From positions 1 to 64,000 of the forward strand of contig NZ_JANSUY010000024.1 in the NCBI RefSeq assembly GCF_024741135.1: 64,000 nucleotides of DNA, written 5' to 3'. The DNA is from Aquiflexum gelatinilyticum. GTDB lineage: Bacteria > Bacteroidota > Bacteroidia > Cytophagales > Cyclobacteriaceae. A program made the position numbers and the translations under genes. A model generated the notes under the pieces. It saw only the letters and a list, made by a program, of their open reading frames with translations. It was not told the origin of the DNA and searched no databases. Shown in pieces: positions 16,415-26,004 of the stretch. Position 1 is the stretch's first letter. Every line of letters starts with the position of its first letter.

Positions 16415-17714
16415 AATTTGGCTGGTCATACAAAGAGAATACCTTTCACGGGTGCAAAAGAAATCTTTCCTTTTAGCCACCTTGTTGACTCCCTTGATTT
16501 TCCCTTCCATCATGGGGATTTTTTTATGGATTTCCATTGGAGAATCAGAGAATCCTTCCCTTCAGATCATTGAAGTCGTTGATGAAAACAATATCTTTTT
16601 CATAGAAAGCTCCGAGCAATACGCCTTTTCTTTTTCCAAAATAAGTACAGATGAAGGAAAAAAAATGGTAAATGACGGGGATCGTTTTGGTTTCCTTTAT
16701 ATTCCAAAAATCGATCTCAGCAGTCCGAAAGGCATAACTTATTATGGGGAAAAAAACCCAAGTATGAACCTGATTTCCTTTCTGGAATCAGCCTTAAAAA
16801 GGCGAATTGAGGAGCAGCGTCTTTTTGAATCGGGAATTAGTCCTGAAGCCATAAACGCATACCGCACCAAAGTATCAATCCAAGCTATCACGCTGGATAA
16901 TAGCGGTGAAGAAAAAGTCACCGACGCTACGGTAAATTATGCCATTGGATTCCTTGCAGGAATCATGATCTATATGTTCATATTTATATATGGCAATCAA
17001 ATCATGCAAGGCGTCATCGAAGAAAAATCAAGCCGAATCATAGAAATCCTTGTTTCCTCGATCAAACCATTCCAACTGATGTCAGGAAAGATTATTGGAA
17101 TCGGCGCAGTTGGCCTGACCCAGTTTTTAATATGGGTTGTATTGATTGGGGGAATTTCCTCCATAGTCATGGGATATTTTGGCGTACAGATGCCACAACA
17201 ACAAGCGATGGAGCTTGCAAACCCTGAAATCGGTCAAATGATGGATAGTCAAAGCAATCTTCAAAACATCATTGCGGTTATCAATGGGGTTGACTTTATT
17301 CAATTGACCCTGACCTTTATATTCTATTTCTTGGGAGGCTACCTCCTGTATGGAGCTTTTTTTGCAGCAGTTGGAGCAGCAGTGGATGCACCATCCGAAG
17401 CCCAACAGTTTATGCTTCCCATTACAATTCCTCTGTTGATCGGATATTTGGGTTTGTTTGTTTTTGTCCTTAATGATCCCAACAGCAATGTCTCATTCTG
17501 GCTTTCTATCATACCATTCACTTCACCCATTGCGATGATGGGAAGAGTAAGTTATGGTGTTCCCTTATTTGATCTAGCACTTTCAATGTCTCTATTGATT
17601 TTGGGATTCTTTTTCAGTACGTGGGTGGCAGGAAAAGTCTACCGAATCGGCATATTGATGCATGGCAGCAAGGTGAATTACAAAACACTTTGGAGATGGA
17701 TAAAAACGAATTAA
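16407..17714 (+). CDS. ABC-2 type exporter permease (NatB-like)
   Basis: 435-residue inner-membrane protein. One N-terminal helix (about 22-45) is followed by a large extracytoplasmic domain (about 46-175) and then five to six C-terminal helices. The motif IMQGVIEEKSSRIIEILVSSIKPFQLMSGKIIG is the cytoplasmic coupling region typical of ABC-2 permeases. Translationally coupled to the ATPase by an 8-bp overlap, and followed by a bidirectional terminator. Confidence 0.92.
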   Translation: MNKIWLVIQREYLSRVQKKSFLLATLLTPLIFPSIMGIFLWISIGESENPSLQIIEVVDENNIFFIESSEQYAFSFSKISTDEGKKMVNDGDRFGFLYIPKIDLSSPKGITYYGEKNPSMNLISFLESALKRRIEEQRLFESGISPEAINAYRTKVSIQAITLDNSGEEKVTDATVNYAIGFLAGIMIYMFIFIYGNQIMQGVIEEKSSRIIEILVSSIKPFQLMSGKIIGIGAVGLTQFLIWVVLIGGISSIVMGYFGVQMPQQQAMELANPEIGQMMDSQSNLQNIIAVINGVDFIQLTLTFIFYFLGGYLLYGAFFAAVGAAVDAPSEAQQFMLPITIPLLIGYLGLFVFVLNDPNSNVSFWLSIIPFTSPIAMMGRVSYGVPLFDLALSMSLLILGFFFSTWVAGKVYRIGILMHGSKVNYKTLWRWIKTN

Positions 17715-17740
17715 TTCGATTTTGAAAAACCTTATAAAAA

Positions 17741-17772
17741 AAGAAAGGGCCATAATTGGCCCCTTCTTTTTT
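17741..17772. terminator. Bidirectional terminator between convergent genes
   Basis: An 11-bp stem with one mismatch (17741-17751 with 17758-17768) has A-rich sequence on the left and Ts on the right. It serves the ABC permease on the plus strand and the UPF0158 gene on the minus strand. Confidence 0.85.
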
Positions 17773-18211
17773 AATCTTCTGCATAATTGAAGCTGTCTAT
17801 CTGTTCTTTTATCCAGTCTTTATAATTTTGAAGTCTGAATTCTTTCCATACTTCATTATATTTTCCTGAGCTATCAATCAAAAACTTGAACGCAGTCGCT
17901 GCTTTGGGTTTACTCAATGCATTGACCAATTCATCCTGAAAAACCCTTTCTTTGACAATTCTATCAGCAAACCTCTCCATCATCTGATGTTCTTGGTTTG
18001 GCTCCATTTTCACGAATTCCGCAAAATTATCCGGATTATCCTCAATCTCATCCAGGATATCTTCTTCTTCAGGAGTCAAATCGTAATTGAAATAATCCTC
18101 ATCATCGGGGAGTTGATAGATTTTTTTATTGTCTAATTGATAAAAACAAATCATTCCCTTAAGCAGCTGCACTGCTATTTTCTCTACTTCTTTTTCAGAT
18201 AGGGTAAGCAT
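17771..18211 (-). CDS. UPF0158 family protein
   Basis: 146-residue acidic, soluble protein. The region DKWEVY-like of the family is represented by EEEDILDEIEDNPDNFAEFVKMEPNQEHQMMERFADRI and the C-terminal FKFLIDSSGKYNEVWKEFRLQNYKDWIKEQI, both typical of UPF0158. Function unknown. No signal peptide. Neighbouring genes (esterase, cdd) are on the same strand but 86 bp upstream. Confidence 0.8.
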   Translation of the reverse strand: MLTLSEKEVEKIAVQLLKGMICFYQLDNKKIYQLPDDEDYFNYDLTPEEEDILDEIEDNPDNFAEFVKMEPNQEHQMMERFADRIVKERVFQDELVNALSKPKAATAFKFLIDSSGKYNEVWKEFRLQNYKDWIKEQIDSFNYAED

Positions 18212-18297
18212 GTTAGAATTAAAATAAATTTTTAAGAAAATTAAATAACTGTCGGATTAAATCAAATTTTTTGCCATCTAAACTGTAACATGAGCGG

Positions 18298-18936
18298 TCA
18301 TGCAAAAATACTTCTCAGAGTCGGTAAATCTAAATCATGGCCACCTTTAAATTCTACCCTTGTTACTTCAAAAGGTAAAGTTGCAATAAATTCATTTTGT
18401 TTTTGAATCGATTCATCAGTAATCATTGGATCTTCATCCCCCAAAACTACAATTACCTCTGTTTTTTTCAGCTTTTCCCCAGCCTGAGTAATGTTTAGGT
18501 CATGGGCAAATCCCCCACTCCATAAAACAAGTTTATCAACTTGGACAGCCAATTGACTAACCCACCGGGTGGCTGTAGCTGCTCCCTGAGAAAATCCAAA
18601 AACCTTAATGGAGGGCATCACCTCATACTTAATCAAAACTGATTCCAAAACTGAATTCAAATAATTATTATTATTCTCGATCGCAGTTTCTCTTTCATGG
18701 CTAGTCATCCAAATTGCTCCTACCCTTCCTGAAAATCCCTTTTGATAAGCGTAATTTGTGGCTTCCGGAACTATAATCAATCTCTCCTCTCTGAAAATCG
18801 GCTCTAGTTTTTTAAGAAAAAATTCTGCCAATTGGCCATAACCATGAAGGACAAATATAATTTCATTTTCATTTCTGTTGGGAAGGTGGGACATATGATA
18901 GTGTCCTCTGTGCCGATAAGTGATGGAAGCTTTCAT
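18298..18936 (-). CDS. Alpha/beta-hydrolase, carboxylesterase/phospholipase type
   Basis: 212 residues with the nucleophile elbow GFSQGAA (catalytic Ser near residue 101), a later acidic position in VVLGDEDPM and the catalytic His in GGHDL near the end. This is the arrangement of the small YpfH/PLPC carboxylesterases. No signal peptide. Its ATG directly abuts the stop codon of cdd (TAAATG), so it is translated from the same message. Substrate unknown. Confidence 0.85.
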   Translation of the reverse strand: MKASITYRHRGHYHMSHLPNRNENEIIFVLHGYGQLAEFFLKKLEPIFREERLIIVPEATNYAYQKGFSGRVGAIWMTSHERETAIENNNNYLNSVLESVLIKYEVMPSIKVFGFSQGAATATRWVSQLAVQVDKLVLWSGGFAHDLNITQAGEKLKKTEVIVVLGDEDPMITDESIQKQNEFIATLPFEVTRVEFKGGHDLDLPTLRSIFA

Positions 18937-19419
18937 TTAGCCGTTCAGATTGTGGAACCTAAAGGGTAAAAGATGTTCGATCCCCTTAGCTTTCAATATC
19001 TCTTCTTGTCCGTTAAGCATCAATATTTCGATGGAGCTACCAAACTTTATCTCATATTCATTGATCATCTGCCTACACATCCCACATGGAGTTACATAAG
19101 CATACCCTTTCTCACCCATTCGCTTGGCAGCAATTGCGATCTTGATTGGTTTGGTATTTGGAAAATTTCCCATCACATAGCTCAAAACAGCCCTTTCTGC
19201 ACAAACACCGACAGGAAAGGAAACATTTTCCTGATTATTGGCCGAAAAAATTTCCCCATTTTCAAGCAATAAAGATGCACCCACAAGAAACTTGGAATAG
19301 GGGGCATGTGCAAGCTCCAAAATTTCTTTTGCTTTCAAAATAAGTGTCGCTTCTTCCACTGTCCAATCATTTTTTGCTATTACCTCCAATGAGGCGGTCA
19401 CTTCAATTTTTTTATTCAT
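18937..19419 (-). CDS. cdd: Cytidine deaminase
   Basis: Zinc enzyme converting cytidine and deoxycytidine to uridine and deoxyuridine. 160 residues with the zinc site CAERAVL (the Cys ligand and proton-shuttling Glu) and PCGMCRQ (two Cys ligands). NxExxxFP-like substrate motif seen as NNQENVSFPVG. Homotetramer-size length. The esterase gene follows immediately. Confidence 0.95.
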   Translation of the reverse strand: MNKKIEVTASLEVIAKNDWTVEEATLILKAKEILELAHAPYSKFLVGASLLLENGEIFSANNQENVSFPVGVCAERAVLSYVMGNFPNTKPIKIAIAAKRMGEKGYAYVTPCGMCRQMINEYEIKFGSSIEILMLNGQEEILKAKGIEHLLPFRFHNLNG

Positions 19420-19553
19420 TATCCGGTGTAAAAAGGGATGGAATTAACAAAAAAAAAATGGGAAATGCACTATTTTCCTAATTAAGCCTATTTGATTTTT
19501 AGCCTTCATCCTTTTTTTACAATTTCGGGAATTGATAATCTTTTCATGACTTT

Positions 19554-20891
19554 ATGCAAACCATTTTAATCATCGGTGCCGGTAAATCATCTTCTTATTT
19601 AATAGATTTTCTATTGGATAGTGCCGGCATAAAGAACAGAAAAGTAATTGTAGCAGACGTTTCGGTTAAAATTGCTGCCGAAAAGATCAAATCAAATCCA
19701 TTTGCCACAGCTGTAGCCATTGATATTGATAATCCTGAAGAAAGATCGTCATGGATTCAAAAATCAGATATCGTGATATCCATGTTACCGGCTTTTTTGC
19801 ATTCGGTCATCGCAAAAGACTGTCTTGCATTGGGTAAACACTTTTTTACTGCCTCTTATGAATCTGAGGAGTTGAGAAAGCTTGCTTCCGAAATCAAGGT
19901 CAAAAACCTCCTTTTCCTCAATGAATGCGGTCTTGATCCAGGAATAGACCACATGTCTGCCATGAAAATCATTGAACAGGAGAAAGCAAAAGGCAATGAA
20001 ATACTCTCCTTTAAATCTTTTTGCGGTGGGGTTCTGGCACCCGAAAGCGAAGACAATCCCTGGAAATATAAATTCACATGGAATCCCAGAAATGTAGTCT
20101 TGGCAGGTCAGGGCGTTTCAAGATATTTTCAGGCTGGACAGATCAAATGTATCCCGTACCACAAGCTTTTTGAAAGACTTGAAACTGTGAATTTTACCCA
20201 AGCAGGTGAATTTGATGGCTATGCGAACAGGGATTCTTTAAAGTATAAGACCATTTATGGTTTGGACAATATTTCTACCCTTCTCAGGGGTACACTCCGA
20301 AGGTCGGGCTTTTGTCAGGCTTGGGATGTTTTTGTTCAGTTGGGGATGACAGATGATTCATATCAGATAGATTTTAAAGCAGACTTAACCTACAGGGGTT
20401 TTCTCAATACTTTCCTACCCTACCACTCTTCCAAAACAGTAGAAGAAAAACTTCAGGAATACCTTCCGAATATTAATATTGAAATACTATCAAAATTGGA
20501 ATGGCTGGGATTTTTTTCCAATAAAACACTTCCCAAAACCTCCGGAAGTCCAGCTGCTTTACTTCAGAAAATATTGGAAGAAAAGTGGCAACTGAGTCCC
20601 AAAGACAAGGACATGGTTGTGCTTCAACATCAATTTATTATAAATGGAGCTTTTGGAACCAAGGAAATTATTTCGAGTTTGGTCTGCATAGGTGAAAACC
20701 AAGAATATACCGCAATGGCAAAAACCGTCGGACTACCACTTGCCATTGCTGTGGATTTATTTTTAGATGGAAAAATCAAATCAAGAGGATTGCAGATTCC
20801 TATCGATCAGGAATTTTACAATCCGATTTTGGAAGCGATGAAAAGTGAAGGTGTTTTTTTCGAGGAAATTGAAAAGCCGAACATTCAATGA
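19554..20891 (+). CDS. Saccharopine dehydrogenase family protein (LYS9-like)
   Basis: 445 residues. The N-terminal Rossmann fold has the nucleotide loop IIGAGKSSSYL at about 4-14 and a DIDNPEERSSW segment. Then come the family marker LNECGLDPGIDHMSAM around 124-139 and the saccharopine-binding domain. Enzymes of this family interconvert saccharopine and 2-aminoadipate semialdehyde or related imine adducts, here probably in lysine catabolism. That is inferred from the family; no partner lysine gene is adjacent. Length is normal for the bacterial stand-alone form. Followed by a strong hairpin. Confidence 0.87.
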   Translation: MQTILIIGAGKSSSYLIDFLLDSAGIKNRKVIVADVSVKIAAEKIKSNPFATAVAIDIDNPEERSSWIQKSDIVISMLPAFLHSVIAKDCLALGKHFFTASYESEELRKLASEIKVKNLLFLNECGLDPGIDHMSAMKIIEQEKAKGNEILSFKSFCGGVLAPESEDNPWKYKFTWNPRNVVLAGQGVSRYFQAGQIKCIPYHKLFERLETVNFTQAGEFDGYANRDSLKYKTIYGLDNISTLLRGTLRRSGFCQAWDVFVQLGMTDDSYQIDFKADLTYRGFLNTFLPYHSSKTVEEKLQEYLPNINIEILSKLEWLGFFSNKTLPKTSGSPAALLQKILEEKWQLSPKDKDMVVLQHQFIINGAFGTKEIISSLVCIGENQEYTAMAKTVGLPLAIAVDLFLDGKIKSRGLQIPIDQEFYNPILEAMKSEGVFFEEIEKPNIQ

Positions 20892-20910
20892 TATAAGGTT
20901 TTGTTGCTCA

Positions 20911-20950
20911 AGAAAAAGGACATGGATTGTGAATCCATGTCCTTTAATTC
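20911..20950. terminator. Hairpin terminator between convergent genes
   Basis: Perfect 14-bp stem (20915-20928 with 20932-20945), loop GTG. The T run is best in the minus direction, so it mainly terminates the DUF4249 operon but also lies 24 bp after the plus-strand gene. Confidence 0.85.
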
Positions 20951-20968
20951 CTTTTAGTCAAGGTTTTT

Positions 20969-22033
20969 TCAATTATCAGAATTCCAACTTGCAGGAGGAT
21001 TCAAGGTAGCTCCCCTGACGGTAAGACAATCGTCAGGAATTATTTTTGGGGTTTGCAAAAACTCAAGGTTATTCCGCTGAATGAATACTTCTTTATTTGA
21101 AACTGAAGCTGCTATAAAATAACCCAAAACAGTTTCATCAGGGTCATCCAAGCTGATGATATTTCCCCTGATGTTGGCAGGAGGCTGGTCAAATACACTT
21201 CCTGTCAGGCTTATCTGCTGTTCAATCAGTCTCAAAAACCGATGTGCTTCTCTTGACACAGACATTTGCAGGATTTCAGCCCGATAGGTATCCTTGAATC
21301 TTAAGCCATCATCTTCTATGAAAGCTACCGGAATGTTTTGACTGAGGCCATTAAAATCAATATCTGAGGCTAAAGCAAAAGTCTGAATCCTAGATTGCTC
21401 CTCCAAATAACAAGTCGAGCAGCAATCTTTTGGAGCAGAACCTCTTGGATTGGTAGGATGGTCCGGAGGTAAAGTGTACAATTCAGGATTTGCTACAACA
21501 ACAAATGATCCTCTGTTCTGTCTCCAATAATAAAAGTTTGTCTGGTCACTCGGATCTCTAAATTGAGTAAAAATCTGTACCCCAATCTTATCCTGTAGCC
21601 TGTTTGCAGTTTTGACTTGGATAGCTCTGTAAGTCAAGGACTCTATCTCGGGAACCGAATTTACCTTTTCAGGCAAAGATGTGTAAGATTTCCCATCTTG
21701 AAGCTCAATAAGCAAAGAATAAGAAATCCCAACTCTTGCCTGAAAATCAGCGGGGGTTTGATAGACGCCACGCTCCTCAGTTTCAGTCAGAAAAACAACA
21801 TTCCCTTCACTATCACGAATGGCAACCCCAGCTTGAGAAACAGGCCTGATAAGTCCTTCAAAAACACTTCCATATGTATCACTCCTTGTCAACCTGATAA
21901 TATGTGGCCCGGGTTCTGTCGTCACAAATCCATCTACAGTTAACAATTGTTCTCCTTGGGGCAGCTCCACCTTATAGGGTTCAATGCAGGAAATAGGTAA
22001 TAAAAGCAATAAGTATAGCAATCTTTTCAACAT
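20969..22033 (-). CDS. DUF4249 domain lipoprotein (TonB-receptor partner)
   Basis: 354 residues with a lipoprotein signal (LLLLLPISC, lipidated Cys near residue 16). The remainder matches the DUF4249 layout: an N-terminal Ig-like part (LLTVDGFVTTEPGPHIIRLTRSD), a carboxypeptidase-regulatory-like section (GVAIRDSEGNVVFLTE) and a C-terminal domain containing a CCSTC motif near residue 205. Start ATG at 22033; a GTG one codon earlier is also possible. Last gene of the kelch-lipoprotein/TonB-receptor/DUF4249 operon, 5 bp after the receptor. It probably acts as a surface binding partner of the receptor, by analogy with SusD; this is inference. Confidence 0.88.
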   Translation of the reverse strand: MLKRLLYLLLLLPISCIEPYKVELPQGEQLLTVDGFVTTEPGPHIIRLTRSDTYGSVFEGLIRPVSQAGVAIRDSEGNVVFLTETEERGVYQTPADFQARVGISYSLLIELQDGKSYTSLPEKVNSVPEIESLTYRAIQVKTANRLQDKIGVQIFTQFRDPSDQTNFYYWRQNRGSFVVVANPELYTLPPDHPTNPRGSAPKDCCSTCYLEEQSRIQTFALASDIDFNGLSQNIPVAFIEDDGLRFKDTYRAEILQMSVSREAHRFLRLIEQQISLTGSVFDQPPANIRGNIISLDDPDETVLGYFIAASVSNKEVFIQRNNLEFLQTPKIIPDDCLTVRGATLNPPASWNSDN

Positions 22034-22038
22034 CACGA

Positions 22039-24441
22039 TCAGAATTTAAGCGAATAACTTAGGGTTGGGAAAGGTACTCCAAGAATAGCCAATATATACG
22101 ATTGTGGAGGAGATCCTGCTTGGTCAGCAAAGAATACCGAGAATGGATTTTTTCTGCCGTAGACATTCATTACCGCAAAAGTCCAATCACCGTCATGGAA
22201 CTTGGTATTTCCTTTCAATTTAAAATTCAAAGAAAGATCCAATCTGTGGAAATCAGGGATTCTTTGGGTATTTCTTTCTTTGAAAAATGCCAGGGAATTT
22301 CCAGCGAAGTCAAATTTTGCTTCAGGAAAAGAAACAGGTCTTCCTGTGCTGTAGGAGAAAGTCGCAGAGATTGAGGCATTGGTCGCCAATTTATAATTTC
22401 CTATTAGGGTCAAGTCGTGCGGTTTGTCAAAGTTGGAAGCAAACCATTCTCCATCATTGATAATCTCTTCTTCAAACGGTGTTATAACCCTTCTCAAAGA
22501 TCTGGAATAGGTATAACTTGCCCATCCTGTGGTTCTCCCAAGATTCTTTTTTACATAAACCTCCACTCCATATGCCTGACCTTGACCGGGGACAATTTCG
22601 GTTTCGAGATTTTGTTGCAACAAAAGCCTGGCACCGTCTTTATATTCCAACACGTTATCAATTTCCTTGTAATACACCTCAATCGAAGTCTCAAAAATAT
22701 TTCCTTTTAGATTCTTATATATTCCCAAAGAATATTGGTCTACGATCTGTGGCTTAAAAAACTGATCACTCAACTTCCAGACATCTGTTGGCGCAATGGT
22801 AGCTGTGTTTGAAACCAAATGAATGAATTGATACATTTTATTATATCCTGCCTTTATTGAAGTCTTGGAATCCAATGAATACCTCAACGAAGCTCTTGGC
22901 CCCCAACCATCATAAGTCTGAATTGTTTCTCCAGATGCATAGGTTCTTTCACCAATGACGTTTCCTTCGTTGAGTGGCAGATTAGGTGCATATTCTTTAA
23001 CTGTTCTTGGACCATAGTATTGGTACATATCATACCTGATGCCATAAGACACACCTATTTTCTGACCAAATTCAAGTTCATGTTGAAGATAAAACCCTGA
23101 TTCTCTTGCAAATTCGTCTTGTACTTTTTTAGGCAATATCGTTGATTCACCTTCAGATGTTCCGGGAATAAGTTCTCCTGGTCTAATGGTGATGTTTTTT
23201 GTGTCACCACCAAAAGAGACCCTGTTGTTTTCTCCCAAAGCATAGGTGAAGTTCAGCCTTAATCCTACGTCGGTTATCCCTGATTCAAGATCAAAATTGT
23301 TGATCCCGGATTTGTTAAAAATTGAAAAGTCATATTTAGAGTAATATCCAACAACATCCGTAGCCAATCTTTCGGAAAATTTGCCTTGATACCTAACGGT
23401 ATGGCTCATGTTGGTCCATGATATTGTCGTATCCGATGCCAATGCAAAATCATCATAGCTTCGGTAAAAGCTATAAGTCACATTGTGGTTTTCATTGATC
23501 TCGCCGTAAAGAATCCCGTTTACGTCATTGAAATTAGCCTGACTGGAACGGAGATCAGGGTTGTTCATGGCGCCTAAAAGCCAGTTAATATAGGAGCCTC
23601 TAAATCCTATTTTTGCAGAAAGTTTGTCTTTGATCACAGGACCGTTTACTGATAACTTACCTGAAACCGTTCCGACCATCATATCACCACCCCATTTATC
23701 CAAACTTCCTGATTTGGGAGCTATGTCCAGAATTGAGGAGCCTCTTCCACCAAATTTGGTTGGGATTATGGCTTTATACAAAACAAAATCATTGACAACA
23801 TCCGGATTGAAAGCAGTGAACAAACCAAAAAGGTGTGAAGGGTTATAAATAGGCGCCCCTGCAAAAAGAATAAGGTTTTGGTCAGCCCCACCTCCCCTTA
23901 CGTTGAGGCCTGAGGAAGCTTCACCTACCTGACTTACTCCTGGTAATGTGGCTAGGGACCTAATAATATCCACTTCTCCCAAAAACGGCGGGAGTTCTTT
24001 CAATGTATTCATACTCACACTGATCGCTCCCATGTCGGTACTTCTGATATTTTTTTCAGGATCACGGCCATAAATCACCACATCATCCAAAGTAAAATCC
24101 TCTTGGATCATTGTCAGACTTATCCTTCCGTCTCCTACTGCCACAAATGGATAAATGACAGTTTCATATCCTACATACCGAATTTCCAGAATATAATCAG
24201 CTCTATCGAGCACCAAGTTAAAAGTACCATTGGTGTTGGTGATTTCAGTTTTATTAAGCTCCCTGACAGTAACCGTAGCTCCTACAAGAGGATCTCCTGA
24301 TATCTGATCGATAAGCCGTCCACTGATTTTGATATCCTTCAATTGGCCGATGTCCCTTCCTACAATATTTTTTTGCTGGGCAAAAAGCTCACCTGATACG
24401 AAGATGAGGAAAAGGAAAATATATGGTAATGTTTTCTTCAT
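22039..24441 (-). CDS. TonB-dependent outer-membrane receptor with carboxypeptidase-regulatory domain
   Basis: 800 residues. Signal peptide (GELFAQ, about 1-21), a carboxypeptidase-like regulatory domain at about 38-125 (GRLIDQISGDPLVGATVTV), plug domain at about 140-260 (GLNVRGGGADQNLILFAGAPIYNP), then a beta-barrel that ends TLSYSLKF with the terminal Phe expected for outer-membrane insertion. It takes up an unknown ligand using TonB energy. It sits between a kelch lipoprotein (10 bp upstream) and DUF4249 (5 bp downstream), so the three probably form one surface uptake complex. No SusD homologue is present. Confidence 0.95.
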   Translation of the reverse strand: MKKTLPYIFLFLIFVSGELFAQQKNIVGRDIGQLKDIKISGRLIDQISGDPLVGATVTVRELNKTEITNTNGTFNLVLDRADYILEIRYVGYETVIYPFVAVGDGRISLTMIQEDFTLDDVVIYGRDPEKNIRSTDMGAISVSMNTLKELPPFLGEVDIIRSLATLPGVSQVGEASSGLNVRGGGADQNLILFAGAPIYNPSHLFGLFTAFNPDVVNDFVLYKAIIPTKFGGRGSSILDIAPKSGSLDKWGGDMMVGTVSGKLSVNGPVIKDKLSAKIGFRGSYINWLLGAMNNPDLRSSQANFNDVNGILYGEINENHNVTYSFYRSYDDFALASDTTISWTNMSHTVRYQGKFSERLATDVVGYYSKYDFSIFNKSGINNFDLESGITDVGLRLNFTYALGENNRVSFGGDTKNITIRPGELIPGTSEGESTILPKKVQDEFARESGFYLQHELEFGQKIGVSYGIRYDMYQYYGPRTVKEYAPNLPLNEGNVIGERTYASGETIQTYDGWGPRASLRYSLDSKTSIKAGYNKMYQFIHLVSNTATIAPTDVWKLSDQFFKPQIVDQYSLGIYKNLKGNIFETSIEVYYKEIDNVLEYKDGARLLLQQNLETEIVPGQGQAYGVEVYVKKNLGRTTGWASYTYSRSLRRVITPFEEEIINDGEWFASNFDKPHDLTLIGNYKLATNASISATFSYSTGRPVSFPEAKFDFAGNSLAFFKERNTQRIPDFHRLDLSLNFKLKGNTKFHDGDWTFAVMNVYGRKNPFSVFFADQAGSPPQSYILAILGVPFPTLSYSLKF

Positions 24442-24451
24442 AAATCAACTT

Positions 24452-25921
24452 TTATAGGCCAAAGGGATCAAGAACCCAGAACTCCATAGGTACAGCCAAC
24501 TGTACCTCTGCACTTCTAAGAATATAAATAAGATTATCATGGACATAAACCCCAACATTTCTTGCAATAGGGTTTCCAGGAAAAATGTTTTTGCGGACCC
24601 ACAATCCATTCGAAAGATTCAATTCCCAAACTTCCTGAGATCTATTGGCCATACCCGTGATCACCCTGTCCCCGATGGTCACACCAAAAGCTGACCCTGA
24701 ATTGATATCTCCCGGATATATACCATAAAAGGACCATGTCTCCAAGTCTCCATCAAATGCATAAATCTCCTTGGTGACGGGATCAACAAGGTATTGTTTG
24801 TTATCGTAGCTAAAATTCAATACGGTCCGATTGACTGGAAAAGGAGAGTTTGCAATTTTTTGCCATTGACCTGTAGAAATATTGAACCTGTAAACATCAG
24901 TCCCAAATCCAACTGCCCCTCCCACTACAAACAATTTATTATTCAACTCAAATGAAAGAGAATTTACTGCTGTAAAGGGCAATGGAGGAAGCTTTATAAA
25001 ATTATTGTTTTCATATTTCCAAAAATCAGTAGAAGGTGAACTCAACGAGTTTTGACTGATAACCAAAGCTCCGCCACCAAAATAGTTGCTGCTATTAAAA
25101 GCCCTCCAAAGAGGGTCTCCCTGAAAATCAACCTGAGTCCAGTTACCTGTCAATAGGCTATATTTCCAGAATTGGGAATTGATTGTTTGTCCGTTATTTG
25201 CTCCCAATCCCGCGAAGAATTCAAGGCCATTCTGAAAAGAAACGTTATCGAACAACTTCAAACTCGAAGGGAAATTAGGTAGTTGAGTAAACTTTCCGGT
25301 CGTATATTCAAACTTCTCTTCGAGAAGAATTTCCTGATTTTGGACAACCACCCTTACTTCCTCCAGTGCGATGGTTCCACTGCCGGGTACAATCGCGGTG
25401 ATCAGTGATTCAAAATCTATTTTAAGGATCTGAGCCTGACGGTTACCAAAAAACACTTTTGTATCAGCTGTGAAATTTTTCCCCTTGATGGTGACAGTCG
25501 TACCTACAGGACCATTCAACGGTGAAAAACTGAAAGCGTCAGGTGATAGGGTGGTGATTTCTAACACATTGCCAAACTGGATCCCGTCGGGAAGGGATAT
25601 GAAAGATTTGACAAAATATTTTTTTTGAATATCGAGTTCGCTTGTTTCTCCGATAAATCTCCCCGGAGCGACCCTTTCTCCCAATGAGATGATTATCGGT
25701 TGGGAAAATGATTCATTTTCCGAAATGTAGAAACCATGGTCACTTGCAGCAACATTTTGATTGGTAATAATCCTCCCAAGGACCCTTGCTCTTTCTCCAC
25801 TCAGGTAAATTACTTCTTCTGTAATCAGTGAAGTTGTAACTTGGCTTTCTTCCTCACAGGAAGAGAAAATACCAAAAAAAATAAGGAGCAATGAAATTAA
25901 CCCAAACTTACTTCTATCCAT
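24452..25921 (-). CDS. IPT/TIG and kelch-repeat lipoprotein
   Basis: 489 residues with lipobox GIFSSC (Cys22). An IPT/TIG domain lies at about 130-210 (FSPLNGPVGTTVTIKGKNFTADTKVFFG), and kelch-like beta-propeller repeats follow to the end (FVVGGAVGFGTDVYRFNISTGQW and similar units). Both are surface binding folds. First gene of the operon with the TonB receptor and the DUF4249 protein. Likely role: ligand capture at the cell surface, inferred from context. Confidence 0.88.
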   Translation of the reverse strand: MDRSKFGLISLLLIFFGIFSSCEEESQVTTSLITEEVIYLSGERARVLGRIITNQNVAASDHGFYISENESFSQPIIISLGERVAPGRFIGETSELDIQKKYFVKSFISLPDGIQFGNVLEITTLSPDAFSFSPLNGPVGTTVTIKGKNFTADTKVFFGNRQAQILKIDFESLITAIVPGSGTIALEEVRVVVQNQEILLEEKFEYTTGKFTQLPNFPSSLKLFDNVSFQNGLEFFAGLGANNGQTINSQFWKYSLLTGNWTQVDFQGDPLWRAFNSSNYFGGGALVISQNSLSSPSTDFWKYENNNFIKLPPLPFTAVNSLSFELNNKLFVVGGAVGFGTDVYRFNISTGQWQKIANSPFPVNRTVLNFSYDNKQYLVDPVTKEIYAFDGDLETWSFYGIYPGDINSGSAFGVTIGDRVITGMANRSQEVWELNLSNGLWVRKNIFPGNPIARNVGVYVHDNLIYILRSAEVQLAVPMEFWVLDPFGL

Positions 25922-26004
25922 GTAAATTATTCTTAATGCAGGGCTAAAAATACACCAATATTGGATTTAAAAAAAAAAATCTACTTGTTAGGGCTAAATT
26001 TAAA

